Part shown: positions 15,954-24,598 of the stretch, piece after piece
Layout of the letters: each line of letters starts with the position of its first letter
Numbering within the stretch: the first letter of the stretch is position 1
Assembly: GCA_023251255.1 (NCBI GenBank)
Contig: JAHEZD010000003.1
Coordinates: 1 to 41,534, forward strand
Reading direction: 5' to 3'
Length of the DNA stretch: 41,534 nt
Source of the DNA: Chitinophagaceae bacterium
Lineage (GTDB): Bacteria > Bacteroidota > Bacteroidia > Chitinophagales > Chitinophagaceae
The notes under the pieces: generated by a model
Told to the model about the DNA's origin: nothing
Seen by the model: the letters and a program-made list of their open reading frames with translations, nothing else
Databases searched by the model: none
Program-made: the position numbers and the translations under genes

Positions 15954-17357
15954 TTAACCAATCATATTGCCCTTTAGTCCAGAAACCCTTCCCCGGCAAT
16001 TAGGGGAACCGCACTGGCAATTAAAGGGCTCAGCAGTTTCATCCAGGAAACTGGCATAATCCAAGGTAAGCTCCTCCCCTTTTTGAATGTTTTTCAGGGC
16101 AACTACATTCAGCCCCGCATACCCTGTATTGGCATTGCAGCTATGGTTTTGAGGCGCCCATTCACTTGGGTTGCTGTCCCATAAAATGAACACTTGGTTG
16201 CTTATAGGGTAGGCATAGCGGCGGAAGTCCTCTTTTTCGGCTTCGCTCCAATTTTCTGCAACAAAGTTTTTAGTAACAATCCGTTGAGGCCTTCCTTCTC
16301 CTTTAAAAACAGTCTCACCTGCGGCAATTGCAACCGTTGCATAAATGCCGTACCCCGCAATTGAATTGCCCTTTACCATGTATTTTTTCTGGTTCCTTTT
16401 ATGCCGTGCAATACCTTCTTCAATAATATGGTCCAGGAACCCCTGTTGGCCAATGCCATCATACTTCAGAATATAATCTGCACTTCCTTCATAACCATCC
16501 TTGTAGAAAACGGAACAGGTAAAATTGATTTCAAGAAAATATAGCTCCCCTTTATTGTCCATCCTGAAATCCAATCTTGCATACCCAACCCCATTGAATG
16601 ATTGGAATATGGCTTTTGCTGCAGTCTTCAACTCATTGGACAGGACCTTGTCTTCCACAGGAACATTGGCGTCTGTATGCAGTTCGGATGTTTTCAGGGC
16701 GTATGTCTTGAACCTTTTCCCTTCGGGGAAAATGAATTCAACAGGTTCCAACGCTGTAGATGTTTTGCCATCCGTATTGCCCATTACCAATACCGTGAAT
16801 TCCCTACCTGCAATATATTCTTCCACCAGTAGTTCATCATATTCCTGAATAATGGAAGAAACTTTTTGCAGGAGCCCCTCTTCGTTGTGAACAAGCGAAG
16901 AATCATCAATACCCAAACTGTCACCAGCTTTTGCTGGTTTAATAAACAGGGGAAAGTGCAAATGTTTGCAGGCTTCCAATGCCAGTTGCTCCTGTTCAAT
17001 CAAGGCGTAGGCCGGTGTTTTTACGGATGCACAATAGGCCACATATTTCATCAGTTCCTTTGGCGGATCGTACAGTAAAGTGGTAGGCCCAGTAAAAGGA
17101 AGGGTCAGCAGTTCCAGTGTATAAATAACATCAATGCTGGGAACCTCCCATTCCAAATAGCCCTCACAAAGGTTCACGAAAATAGCATAGCCCTTTTTGC
17201 TTAAGGACTTGAGCTGTTGGTAGGTAGTAAGCTTGTTCAGGAAGATGGTGTGCACTTCGTGCCCCGGCAGTAGAACAGTTAAGTCCCTTGGCGGGTCATA
17301 GTATTGGTAATCTACTGATGAAGTTGAATAGTCTGGTTGTAGAACGCAAATTTTCAT
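15954..17357 (-). CDS. ATP-grasp ligase fused to a SET-domain methyltransferase
   Basis: A 467-residue fusion. Residues 1-315 are a D-Ala-D-Ala-ligase-like ATP-grasp enzyme: Lys140 in FIKPA, Glu179/Glu180 in LLVEEYI, Arg186, Asp263 in RLDFRMD, and the metal ligands Glu276 and Asn278 in YFLEINFT. Residues about 322-467 are a SET domain with GYGIYA at 335-340, the pseudoknot motif NHSCNAN at 404-410, ELTLDYA at 429-435 and a zinc-binding post-SET motif CQCGSPNC (Cys447, 449, 454). All hallmark residues of both enzymes look intact. ATP-grasp enzymes join a carboxylate to an amine; SET domains methylate lysine or similar amines using S-adenosylmethionine. The substrate is unknown. The start overlaps the upstream ATP-grasp stop by 4 bp, indicating translational coupling. 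No signal peptide. Confidence 0.92.
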   Translation of the reverse strand: MKICVLQPDYSTSSVDYQYYDPPRDLTVLLPGHEVHTIFLNKLTTYQQLKSLSKKGYAIFVNLCEGYLEWEVPSIDVIYTLELLTLPFTGPTTLLYDPPKELMKYVAYCASVKTPAYALIEQEQLALEACKHLHFPLFIKPAKAGDSLGIDDSSLVHNEEGLLQKVSSIIQEYDELLVEEYIAGREFTVLVMGNTDGKTSTALEPVEFIFPEGKRFKTYALKTSELHTDANVPVEDKVLSNELKTAAKAIFQSFNGVGYARLDFRMDNKGELYFLEINFTCSVFYKDGYEGSADYILKYDGIGQQGFLDHIIEEGIARHKRNQKKYMVKGNSIAGYGIYATVAIAAGETVFKGEGRPQRIVTKNFVAENWSEAEKEDFRRYAYPISNQVFILWDSNPSEWAPQNHSCNANTGYAGLNVVALKNIQKGEELTLDYASFLDETAEPFNCQCGSPNCRGRVSGLKGNMIG

Positions 17358-18493
17358 GCTGCTTTTAATGGTCGTTTCTGTTTGCCAACAGTTGCAGGTT
17401 CCAATGACTCCGCAGCATTGTTCAACGTGTTCGTCAAAATTGTTTCAATAAGGGCCGTAAATGTTTGATTGCTGAACTTGAGTATAGCTCCAATGGAAGT
17501 ATAGTTTTCATCCTCACTTATGCCACACTGTGCGTTCACTTCAAGCACCAATAGCTTTCCAGATGATTTATCCATCCGGATATCAACCCTTGTATAGCCC
17601 CTGCCCTTGCAGGCCACATAAGCATCCCAGCTTATCTTTTTTAAGGCCCCGTGCAGTGAGGTGTCCGGTACAGCGTATTCATAAAAGTTCTCCTCGTTGG
17701 GCATGGGCGTTTCATCTTCATAGATTTCCCAAAGCCTATCGAACGACAGGAACCTTTCTGTTGCTGGCAATGATTCATGGAACACCCTTTCAACGGGTGT
17801 ATAAATAACAGCACTGGCCGGTTTATCATAATCGCCCACAATCATCACGGTGTATTCCGGCCCGTCCACATAAGATTCTGCAATGATGCCATCCGTGGTC
17901 AATTGCCAGCCACGGTAACCATCAAACATTTTATTTACCTGCCCCTGCAGCTCCTTTCCATCTTTCACCACATTCCTGATGCTCACGCCCATACTGCCAC
18001 CACTTACAGAAGGCTTCACAATAATGGGCCAATTGAACTTGTCAAACAGCCCATTCAGGTCCTGTTCCCTGCTGCCAATGGCCTCCCATGCAGGCGTAGC
18101 CACATTGTAGGCATCAAAAGCCTGTTTCATGGGAACCTTGGAGGTGGTGATATTGTAGAAATAGGCATCCGATCCAGTGTACAGTAACTTCTTTTCTTCC
18201 AAGTAATGGATAACGGAAACACCGGGTGTCCCATTAATTTCATCCCCATCGCATAGGTTAAGTACAACAGCGGTTTTGGTGGACAATTGCTCCTTGGCAA
18301 TCCTGTCAATCACTTCCTTATAATCACCCATGGTTACAGGCTGCCATTGCCATGGTATATCCAGTTCCTTAAAAGTGCTGGTATATTCTTCAATACTTTG
18401 GGAGAAGTCATAATAGTAATCAATGTTTTCATCATTGGTTACCAGATGGGGTACAAGCACCCAGACTTTTATTTGCTGCAGGTCAATGGTCAA
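17354..18493 (-). CDS. D-Ala-D-Ala-ligase-like ATP-grasp enzyme
   Basis: A 379-residue cytosolic ligase related to, but distinct from, D-alanine-D-alanine ligase. The ATP-binding Lys160 (IIVKPS), the flexible SVSGGSMGVS loop at 162-171, Glu206 (IIAESYVDG), Arg302/Asp304 (TRVDIRMD) and metal ligands Glu318 and Asn320 (LLVLEVNAQCG) are all present. It is not the housekeeping Ddl: the amino-terminal part differs and the gene is embedded with SET genes instead of murein genes. The start is a TTG at 18491-18493, because no ATG exists upstream before the frame leaves the gap; the gap to the upstream SET gene is 53 bp. It overlaps the following fusion gene by 4 bp. Confidence 0.92.
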   Translation of the reverse strand: MTIDLQQIKVWVLVPHLVTNDENIDYYYDFSQSIEEYTSTFKELDIPWQWQPVTMGDYKEVIDRIAKEQLSTKTAVVLNLCDGDEINGTPGVSVIHYLEEKKLLYTGSDAYFYNITTSKVPMKQAFDAYNVATPAWEAIGSREQDLNGLFDKFNWPIIVKPSVSGGSMGVSIRNVVKDGKELQGQVNKMFDGYRGWQLTTDGIIAESYVDGPEYTVMIVGDYDKPASAVIYTPVERVFHESLPATERFLSFDRLWEIYEDETPMPNEENFYEYAVPDTSLHGALKKISWDAYVACKGRGYTRVDIRMDKSSGKLLVLEVNAQCGISEDENYTSIGAILKFSNQTFTALIETILTNTLNNAAESLEPATVGKQKRPLKAA

Positions 18494-18546
18494 TTTGTAT
18501 GTTGTTAGTTTGCAAGCCCGAGCTGTCTATCAGCTCAACCCTACAA

Positions 18547-19038
18547 TTATTTATTGAGCATGCTTTGTATAAAAGCAGTGAGTTTATAATTGGGCAAGAT
18601 TCCTTTGGATAGGTACTTGGCCCCCTGTACCTGCTTGATGCAGCTTGCCGTACCGCACAAACATTCAAAAGGCTGGGCCATGTCCCATTCGGTGGCTGGA
18701 TAAAAGAAGCAAAGCTCATCGCCTGCTTCAATATCCTTCAGGCATTCAAGCTGCATGGTATCCGTGTTGAACAGCACATTGGGCTCACAACTATGGTTGA
18801 TGTACTGTAGGTATTCGGGCCTAAGGTGTATATGTTCATCCTCTCCTATTTGCACCGTTAAGTAGGTAGGCTCCTTTAAAATGGCTGCTGCCGAAAAGGG
18901 GCAGATAACACTGCCTGCACTGAAGTTCTGCATGGCGAAAAAAGCCTTGGCAAGCGAAGCTTCATCTTCCCTTATTTCACCAAAACCATGGGAGCTAATC
19001 ACATGGTAAATAGGTTGGGTTAATTGTTGTGTAAGCAT
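18547..19038 (-). CDS. Stand-alone SET-domain protein
   Basis: A 163-residue protein that is essentially a compact SET domain: a GFGEIRE-like first motif near 18-24, NHSCEPN at 81-87, the GDELCFFYPA segment with Tyr113, and a post-SET CLCGTASC with Cys126, Cys128 and Cys133. The core is shorter than the SET part of the downstream fusion and the first glycine motif is weaker, so activity is likely but less certain. It could be a second methyltransferase or a partner of the fusion protein. It is the first gene of the minus-strand cluster; its ATG is at 19036-19038. SET proteins are rare in bacteria, and finding two in one operon with ligases is unusual. Confidence 0.9.
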   Translation of the reverse strand: MLTQQLTQPIYHVISSHGFGEIREDEASLAKAFFAMQNFSAGSVICPFSAAAILKEPTYLTVQIGEDEHIHLRPEYLQYINHSCEPNVLFNTDTMQLECLKDIEAGDELCFFYPATEWDMAQPFECLCGTASCIKQVQGAKYLSKGILPNYKLTAFIQSMLNK

Positions 19039-19643
19039 AGTGGGTTATTGACTGTAAAATAGTTAAAGGTTTAATAGTTAGCAACAATAAAATAGGTGAA
19101 TGTGGATAATGGTGCATAAGCTTAATTGCTTTTTAATAAGTTCATGAAACTATCCGCATGAAGGCAAAGTGCGTGGTGCAATTCCATTTCAAAATAGGGT
19201 ATGAACCATTACCACAACTAATGGGAAACTATGGGTTCTGTGATTGGTTGAAAAATCAAGGTGATTTGCTTTGGGCAGTGTCAGTGTAGCTGGTCAAGTA
19301 TGGTTGAAAGCTGGGTCATGTATGGCTGGAGATAGCATCAGGTATAAGTGAAAGCAGGATCATGTGGTCAGTATAATGTCAGTATAACATCAGTATAGTG
19401 TCAGTATAATGTCTGTATAATCCCTACCATTTTCTTTATTTCAATTGGAGTGTAGCCAACTCAATGGAGCTTATAGCAATTTAAGCCATTATCCTGATAT
19501 GACAAAAAGAAAACATCAATTAGCAGAACCACATGCATGCTGGCTAGAATTATCAATACTTCCTTGTCAGTTGGTTTTTTAGTTAAAGAAATAATTGCCT
19601 GCTCATTTAACACACAGTTTTACCTTCACAAAAAAGGAATACC
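19039..19643. other. Divergent intergenic region between SET cluster and acetylesterase
   Basis: About 600 bp without a gene. It must hold the promoters of the leftward SET/ATP-grasp cluster and of the rightward acetylesterase gene. On the minus strand, TTG-N20-TATTTTAC ends roughly 20 bp before the SET start and is a weak promoter candidate. The right part carries the 11-bp tandem repeat at 19367-19421, with looser relatives such as GGTCATGTATGG upstream from about 19290. An AAAGGAA just before the acetylesterase ATG could aid ribosome binding. Confidence 0.6.
19367..19421. repeat. Five tandem 11-bp repeats (GTCAGTATAAT)
   Basis: Five adjacent units read GTCAGTATAAT, GTCAGTATAAC, ATCAGTATAGT, GTCAGTATAAT and GTCTGTATAAT. 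The 11-bp period is close to one helical turn, so all units would face the same side of the DNA. It lies between two divergent transcription units, 220 bp before the acetylesterase start. Confidence 0.93.
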
Positions 19644-20399
19644 ATGCAATCGAAGTATAGCGTTAGCGGGTTGGCATTTTTAGCAGCTTTTTTATTGATG
19701 TCTTTTATACTGATGAAGAAAAAAGACATCACCGTTTATATGATTGGGGACAGCACTATGGCCAACAAACAGGCCAAGGCCTTTCCTGAAACAGGTTGGG
19801 GAATGCCCTTTGGCGAATTCTTTGACAAAACCGTTACAGTAGATAACCGGGCACTGAACGGAAGGAGTACCTTGTCCTTCCAAACAGAAAACAAATGGCA
19901 GCCCATAGTTGACCAGTTAAAGGAAGGGGATTATGTAATTATTGAATTTGGTCACAATGATGAAAAGATAGACAAGCCCGGCGTTGGTACCACATTGGAG
20001 CAGTTCCGGGATAACCTCGTCAAGTTTGTGCTGGATACAAGAAGCAAAAAAGCCAACCCCATTTTGCTAACGCCCATTTCAAGAAGGAGCTTCAAAGCAG
20101 GTGTTCTGACCGATACACATAAGGGTTACCCCGATGTGGTGAGAAAGGTGGCAGACAGCTTGCAAGTGCACATGGTAGACATGCTCAAGAAAACGGAACA
20201 ATGGTTAACGGCAATAGGCGATGAACCATCAAAAAAATTCTTCAATTATGTACCAGCAGGTCACCCCAATTATCCAGAAGGCAAAAAGGATGATACCCAT
20301 TTAAGTCCAGAAGGTGCCAAGCAAATAGCGGCACTGGCAGCAGAGGGCATCAGGGAGCTGAAGATAGAGCTGGCAGAAAGACTAGTAAACAATCAGTAG
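19644..20399 (+). CDS. Rhamnogalacturonan acetylesterase-like SGNH hydrolase (CE12 type)
   Basis: A 251-residue SGNH/GDSL hydrolase. Block I is GDSTMA at 35-40 with Ser37, block II NGRST at 72-76, block III GHND at 103-106 with Asn105, and block V DDTH with Asp216 and His219 as acid and base. This arrangement and the length match rhamnogalacturonan acetylesterases of carbohydrate esterase family 12, which remove acetyl groups from pectic rhamnogalacturonan I. The N terminus (hydrophobic residues 8-24 followed by MKKKD) is a signal anchor or signal peptide, so it acts in the periplasm or beyond. It stands alone as a transcription unit, with a terminator after it, 7 kb from the SusC/SusD locus. 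Confidence 0.92.
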   Translation: MQSKYSVSGLAFLAAFLLMSFILMKKKDITVYMIGDSTMANKQAKAFPETGWGMPFGEFFDKTVTVDNRALNGRSTLSFQTENKWQPIVDQLKEGDYVIIEFGHNDEKIDKPGVGTTLEQFRDNLVKFVLDTRSKKANPILLTPISRRSFKAGVLTDTHKGYPDVVRKVADSLQVHMVDMLKKTEQWLTAIGDEPSKKFFNYVPAGHPNYPEGKKDDTHLSPEGAKQIAALAAEGIRELKIELAERLVNNQ

Positions 20400-20442
20400 G
20401 TCCATACCGTTAATTATAACAGTGCCCATTGTGCTTACTTAT

Positions 20443-20477
20443 AAAAGCCGTCAGGGAACTAATCCCTGACGGCTTTT
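20443..20477. terminator. Bidirectional terminator between acetylesterase and ice-binding gene
   Basis: A perfect 15-bp stem (20443-20457 with 20463-20477) with a 5-nt loop starts in AAAA and ends in TTTT. It can therefore serve both convergent genes, the acetylesterase and the DUF3494 pseudogene. Confidence 0.92.
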
Positions 20478-20509
20478 GTTATTGAGTTAAGCGTTTAATC
20501 TATTCGGTC

Positions 20510-22813
20510 CTAATACTTCACAAATTGTTTCTGTTCAAGTTGGCCATTGCTTCTTATAAGCAATACATAAGTGCCCCTTGCTAAACTTGCTGCGTTAAGC
20601 GATAAAGAAGTACTGCCCACAGTTGCAGCAAATTCCTGCTGCTGCAATACCCTTCCTTCCATATCAGCAACCTGCATGGTAAACTTACCAGCTTGTGCAG
20701 CAAAGAACTGTACAAACAAGGTTTCCTTTACAGGATTCGGGAAGATGCTAAGTTGCGTACCGGCATTCTTGAACTGCACGGCAATTGTTTTACTATAAGA
20801 AAAGCTGCCATCTTTATCCATTATTTGTAAACGGTAGAAAACAGTAGGGGCATTGATGTTTGATACATCGTCCATATAGGTATAGTTGCCGCCAGTCTTG
20901 GCATCCATTTTACCAACCGTATGGAAGCTGGTAGCATCAGTGCCGCGCTGGATAGCATAATTGGAAACGTTTATTTCATTGGCCGTTTGCCATGTTAAGG
21001 TAATATGGTTGTTCTGCGGTTGCGCAGTGAAGGAAATCAAGCTTAGCGGTAAGGAATTGCTAGCTGTACTGCTGCCAAGTGTAAATGGCCCAAAAACACC
21101 CAGTGCTGCATTTGACTTCACCGTGCCATTGCTGGCATTGCCTGTTGTACCCGTATTGCCCTGATTGGTCCATTGGGTACCGTTCCATGAAGCCACCCTC
21201 AAATCGGCGATCGTGGTAATGCCGCCGCTACGGGGGAAGTCGAAGCTCAATGTCACATCCACATTGCTGGTGCCATTGGTCCTGTTCAATAACCAGTATT
21301 CCTGAACGCTCACCCTGTTCAAACCGGCTCCCAAACTTGTAGTGAGGTAGCTATTGTTATTGGGGTTTACAAATGCATAGCTTGCTGTGAAATGGTCTAT
21401 TGCATTGGTTGGTGCAGACATGCTAATAGGTGCATACACATTCAAGTTGCCCACCGGAAAGGAGAAAGCCTGGTTCCCAATTTTTCTAACGTTGCCATCC
21501 ACATACCTTGTAATGGATGCACCTGCAGTAGTAGCATTGTTGGCTATAATTAAATTGTTGCCCGCCGCTTTCAATACACCGTTGCTCAAGGTAAACAGGT
21601 TGCTAACAGCAATATCTCCACCCAAGCTTACACCCGTACTGTTGTTGATGATAAGGTTCTGCACCGTATTGCCATTGGTAAAAGTAGCGGCAGGGATAAC
21701 CTGTGGCAAAGTGCCATTGGTGGTAATGGTACCAATGCTGGCATCAAAGGCATTGCCCAGATTGTTCATGAAGCCCCCAATTTGCAGGGTACTGGTAACG
21801 GTTAGAGCCGAACCGGTATAGATGGTAAGGTTGTACAAGGAAGATGTGGTACTGCTAACCACGGGTTTCGGTGTGGTTACATTGGGTACCAGTACTTCCT
21901 CGGAACTGATGGGTACGGAACCCCTTGACCAGTTGGTAGCAGTTGTCCAGATATTGCTGGTTAAACCAGTCCATGTATCTGTGGCATTCACTGTTGTATT
22001 TACCATGGTAACACCTGCATTCAAGCTCAAAGCCCTACCGTTCAGTACGGTCTGTACGGCATTGCCAGCCGTAGAAAAGGTAATGGCAGCAGAAGCAATA
22101 ATGGTACCCTACATGATACCACCCCCTGCACCATTTATCGTGGCACCACTGCCCACATACCAGTATACATTCCTTGCCAGGCCACCATTGGTCATGATTA
22201 CGCTTCTTGGCCCACTGGGAATGCCAACGGTCAACGCCGCCGTAGTTTGGAATATCCAAACCGCATTGGGGTCCCCTTGAGCATCCAGCGTAAGGTCCAG
22301 ATTGGATATTTTAAAAGTAACGGATTTATACACACCCGGTGTTAATGTTAGGCCGCCCAGTTCCCCTGCGCCGGGGTCAACGCCCCCTGGCTGGATAGCT
22401 GGCGAAATATTGTTGAAAGCGGTTGTGGCATCTGCCAATGTTTGTGTTGCAAACAAAAACGTGGTGGCCGTGCCCGGTGCAGGCACATTGGAATAGATAC
22501 CACCAAATGCATTGCCCGTATTGGAAGTCGTTTCACTATAAACAGCAGCAGTAACCCCATCATGGAACCCGGTAATGAGCGTGGCTGCAGCAACTGTACC
22601 GATGCTGCCATGCGTAACGGTATTCAGGCCCTGATTGGTAATGCCCGCATTGCCACCAAATACTGCAAACGAAGCAGCTTTCCCCAAAACGGGAGCAACA
22701 GCAGGTGGTTGGGCAAGGACCAAGCTGGTAAATAGGACTGCTATTGGTAACAGCAAATGCTTTTTGGAAGAAAACGGTAACCCGTTCTTCCCCTTTATGT
22801 GTAAGTGTTTCAT
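20510..22813 (-). pseudogene. Ice-binding-like (DUF3494) T9SS protein gene with one in-frame TAG
   Basis: The minus-strand frame runs for 768 codons from the ATG at 22811-22813 to a TAG at 20510-20512 but is interrupted once, by TAG at 22109-22111. Upstream of it lie a signal peptide and most of a DUF3494 ice-binding beta-solenoid (VLGKAASFAVFGG, then TLTPGVYKS, NAVWIFQ and VYWYVGSGATING). Immediately after the stop the same frame continues with the expected end of that domain (GTIIASAAITF, NGRALSLNAGV). It then runs through a beta-rich region and a type A T9SS sorting domain (LSIFPNPVKETLFVQF). A single base change from CAG or TGG would explain the stop; a sequencing error is the main alternative. 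If real, the product lacks its surface-sorting tail. The part after the stop could start at an ATG at 22028-22030 but would lack a signal peptide. Confidence 0.88.
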
Positions 22814-23059
22814 GGTATATGGCTTTTATTTTATAAACCTTTTTACTATGAAACAATAACCATGCTGCCTTGCCAGCAGGCATACTATTGGCGTATTGAA
22901 CGCATAATTCGCATATTGGGCAATTAATTGCCCTCTTTTCTCCGTTTATAGGTTGCAGTAAAACTTGCCGCTAAGGGTGGGTTTTCTTGTTGGCTTTGAT
23001 TGGTTGCTTTAAAGTTTGGATCCAATGGCTGGGTGGGAGCGCCAACTGGTATACCTGCG

Positions 23060-23260
23060 TTAATTGATTATCCGCTCGCGCAGTCTATGTTTCTCCAAAA
23101 CCTGCATATCATTTTCCAGTTCCCTGATGCGCAGGTGGATTTTCTTGAGCTCACCAAAATTGGCGCCCTTCTTCCGGCTTGCATCAAATAGGTGCTTCTG
23201 GTAAGTGAGGTCGTGCCTCAATTGGAGTATGCTGCTATGTAGTTGCTGGCTGCTTTGCAT
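23060..23260 (-). CDS. Small coiled-coil hypothetical protein
   Basis: A 66-residue, highly charged, helical protein. Leucine and isoleucine recur at heptad-like spacing (ILQLRHDLTYQKHLFD, then IHLRIRELENDMQVLEKH), which suggests a short coiled coil that may dimerise. No signal peptide or motif of known function is visible. The ATG is at 23258-23260. It stands alone between the DUF3494 pseudogene and the GlxA-type regulator. Composition and length suggest a real small gene, but I do not recognise the family. Confidence 0.55.
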   Translation of the reverse strand: MQSSQQLHSSILQLRHDLTYQKHLFDASRKKGANFGELKKIHLRIRELENDMQVLEKHRLRERIIN

Positions 23261-23425
23261 ACGGTGGAGATATGCGGTTAACGATATTCACAATATAAGG
23301 AAAAAAGGAGCATTTTCCAAATAAAATACCCTCTTTTTTATATCTATTATCAATGTTCAAACTTAGATGTATAGCGTTCTAAAATAACTATACAAGGTAT
23401 TACCAATTGGACATAAGGCCCACCA

Positions 23426-24427
23426 CTAAACCAAAGCAGCTTCCTTATTGTACCTTGATCGATAGTCCAATGGAAGCATTCCTGTAACCTTCCTGAACAC
23501 TTCACGGAATGCTTTCACATCCAAATAGCCCACATCGTACATTACCTCATTCACGGTTTTGCGGGTGGTTTCAAACGCTTTTTTGGCCGATTCTATTTTC
23601 GCCCGTTGTGCATATTCAACAGGGGTATTGCCAGTAGCCTTAATAAAGCGCCTGTCAAAGTTCCGCCTGCCCACAGCAAACCGGGAAGACAAATGTTCAA
23701 CAGATATCTTTTCGTGCAGGTTACTTTCAATATAGGCCTGTGCCTGTTGAACCATTTCATCCCCATGCAGTTTCTGGCCTGTAAATATGATGAATGCCGA
23801 CTGGCTTTGCCTGTCCATTTCAATCTGGAATACCTTGGAACAAAAAATGGCCGTTTGCCTGTCGTAGTATTTCTCTACCAAATAAATAATCAGGTTCAGG
23901 AAGGAATAAGCACCACCATTGGTGTAAATGCCATCTTCATCGGTAATCAATCGGTCGGTCTGCAAGTTCACTTTCGGGAACATGCTCCTGAATGTAGGGG
24001 CAGCAGCCCAATGCGTGGAGCAGGTTTTTCCATCCAGCAAACCCGATGCTGCCAGCATAAATGCACCCGTGCATATACTTGCTATTTCGGCACCGTCCTT
24101 ATATTGCTGCTCCATCCAATCAACCAGCAATTGATTTTCCTTCAAAGCATTTTTATAATCGTGGTTCAACGAAGGAACAATGATCAAATTGGTTTTGGCA
24201 ATAGCCGAAATGTGGGTGTGCGGCTTCACGGTAAACAGGCCCTCATAGAATTCCACTTCCTTTGAAATACCAGCCAATTGAATTTTGAACAGTTCCCCCC
24301 TGCCCATCCGATATTTATCGCACTGCTTCCAATACTCATTGGCCCTTGTAAATATTTTGTAGGCACCCACTATGCTGCTTAAGTTGTTGCCCTGGCCGTC
24401 CGGCACTATGATGGTAAGATGTTTCAT
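23426..24427 (-). CDS. GlxA-family transcriptional regulator (DJ-1/PfpI plus AraC HTH)
   Basis: About 333 residues. Residues 1-190 form a DJ-1/PfpI-like domain with the nucleophile-elbow cysteine (Cys119) in ASICTGAFMLAASGLLDGK. Residues about 225-325 form an AraC-type pair of helix-turn-helix motifs (ISVEHLSSRFAVGRRNFDRR, then VNEVMYDVGYLDVKAFREVF). Regulators of this class bind DNA directly and sense an unknown small molecule through the amino-terminal part. I took the ATG at 24425-24427, where the typical MKHLTIIVPDGQ start lies; an ATG five codons upstream is also open. It is divergent from two SRPBCC genes across about 170 bp, which makes those genes its most likely targets. Confidence 0.92.
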   Translation of the reverse strand: MKHLTIIVPDGQGNNLSSIVGAYKIFTRANEYWKQCDKYRMGRGELFKIQLAGISKEVEFYEGLFTVKPHTHISAIAKTNLIIVPSLNHDYKNALKENQLLVDWMEQQYKDGAEIASICTGAFMLAASGLLDGKTCSTHWAAAPTFRSMFPKVNLQTDRLITDEDGIYTNGGAYSFLNLIIYLVEKYYDRQTAIFCSKVFQIEMDRQSQSAFIIFTGQKLHGDEMVQQAQAYIESNLHEKISVEHLSSRFAVGRRNFDRRFIKATGNTPVEYAQRAKIESAKKAFETTRKTVNEVMYDVGYLDVKAFREVFRKVTGMLPLDYRSRYNKEAALV

Positions 24428-24598
24428 GGCTACTCTTTGCACAAAGGTAAAAACTTACCCTGTCCAAATTGGCCCACTAAGAAGTCCATTTTGCCCACCA
24501 ACAAAATAATAACTTGGAAATACATTTGCTATATAAAATGGCTGATAGCAAATAACAACCATGAGCATGGCCAATAATAACAATGCAAATACACGCTT

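Noticed and set aside
16525-18187. Plus-strand frames inside the ATP-grasp genes
   Set aside because: They are antiparallel to well-conserved ligase motifs and have no motif of their own.
20510-22030. Separate intact gene for the right part of the DUF3494 protein
   Set aside because: It would lack a signal peptide while carrying a T9SS tail, and the same frame continues upstream to a single TAG; one broken gene is the better reading.
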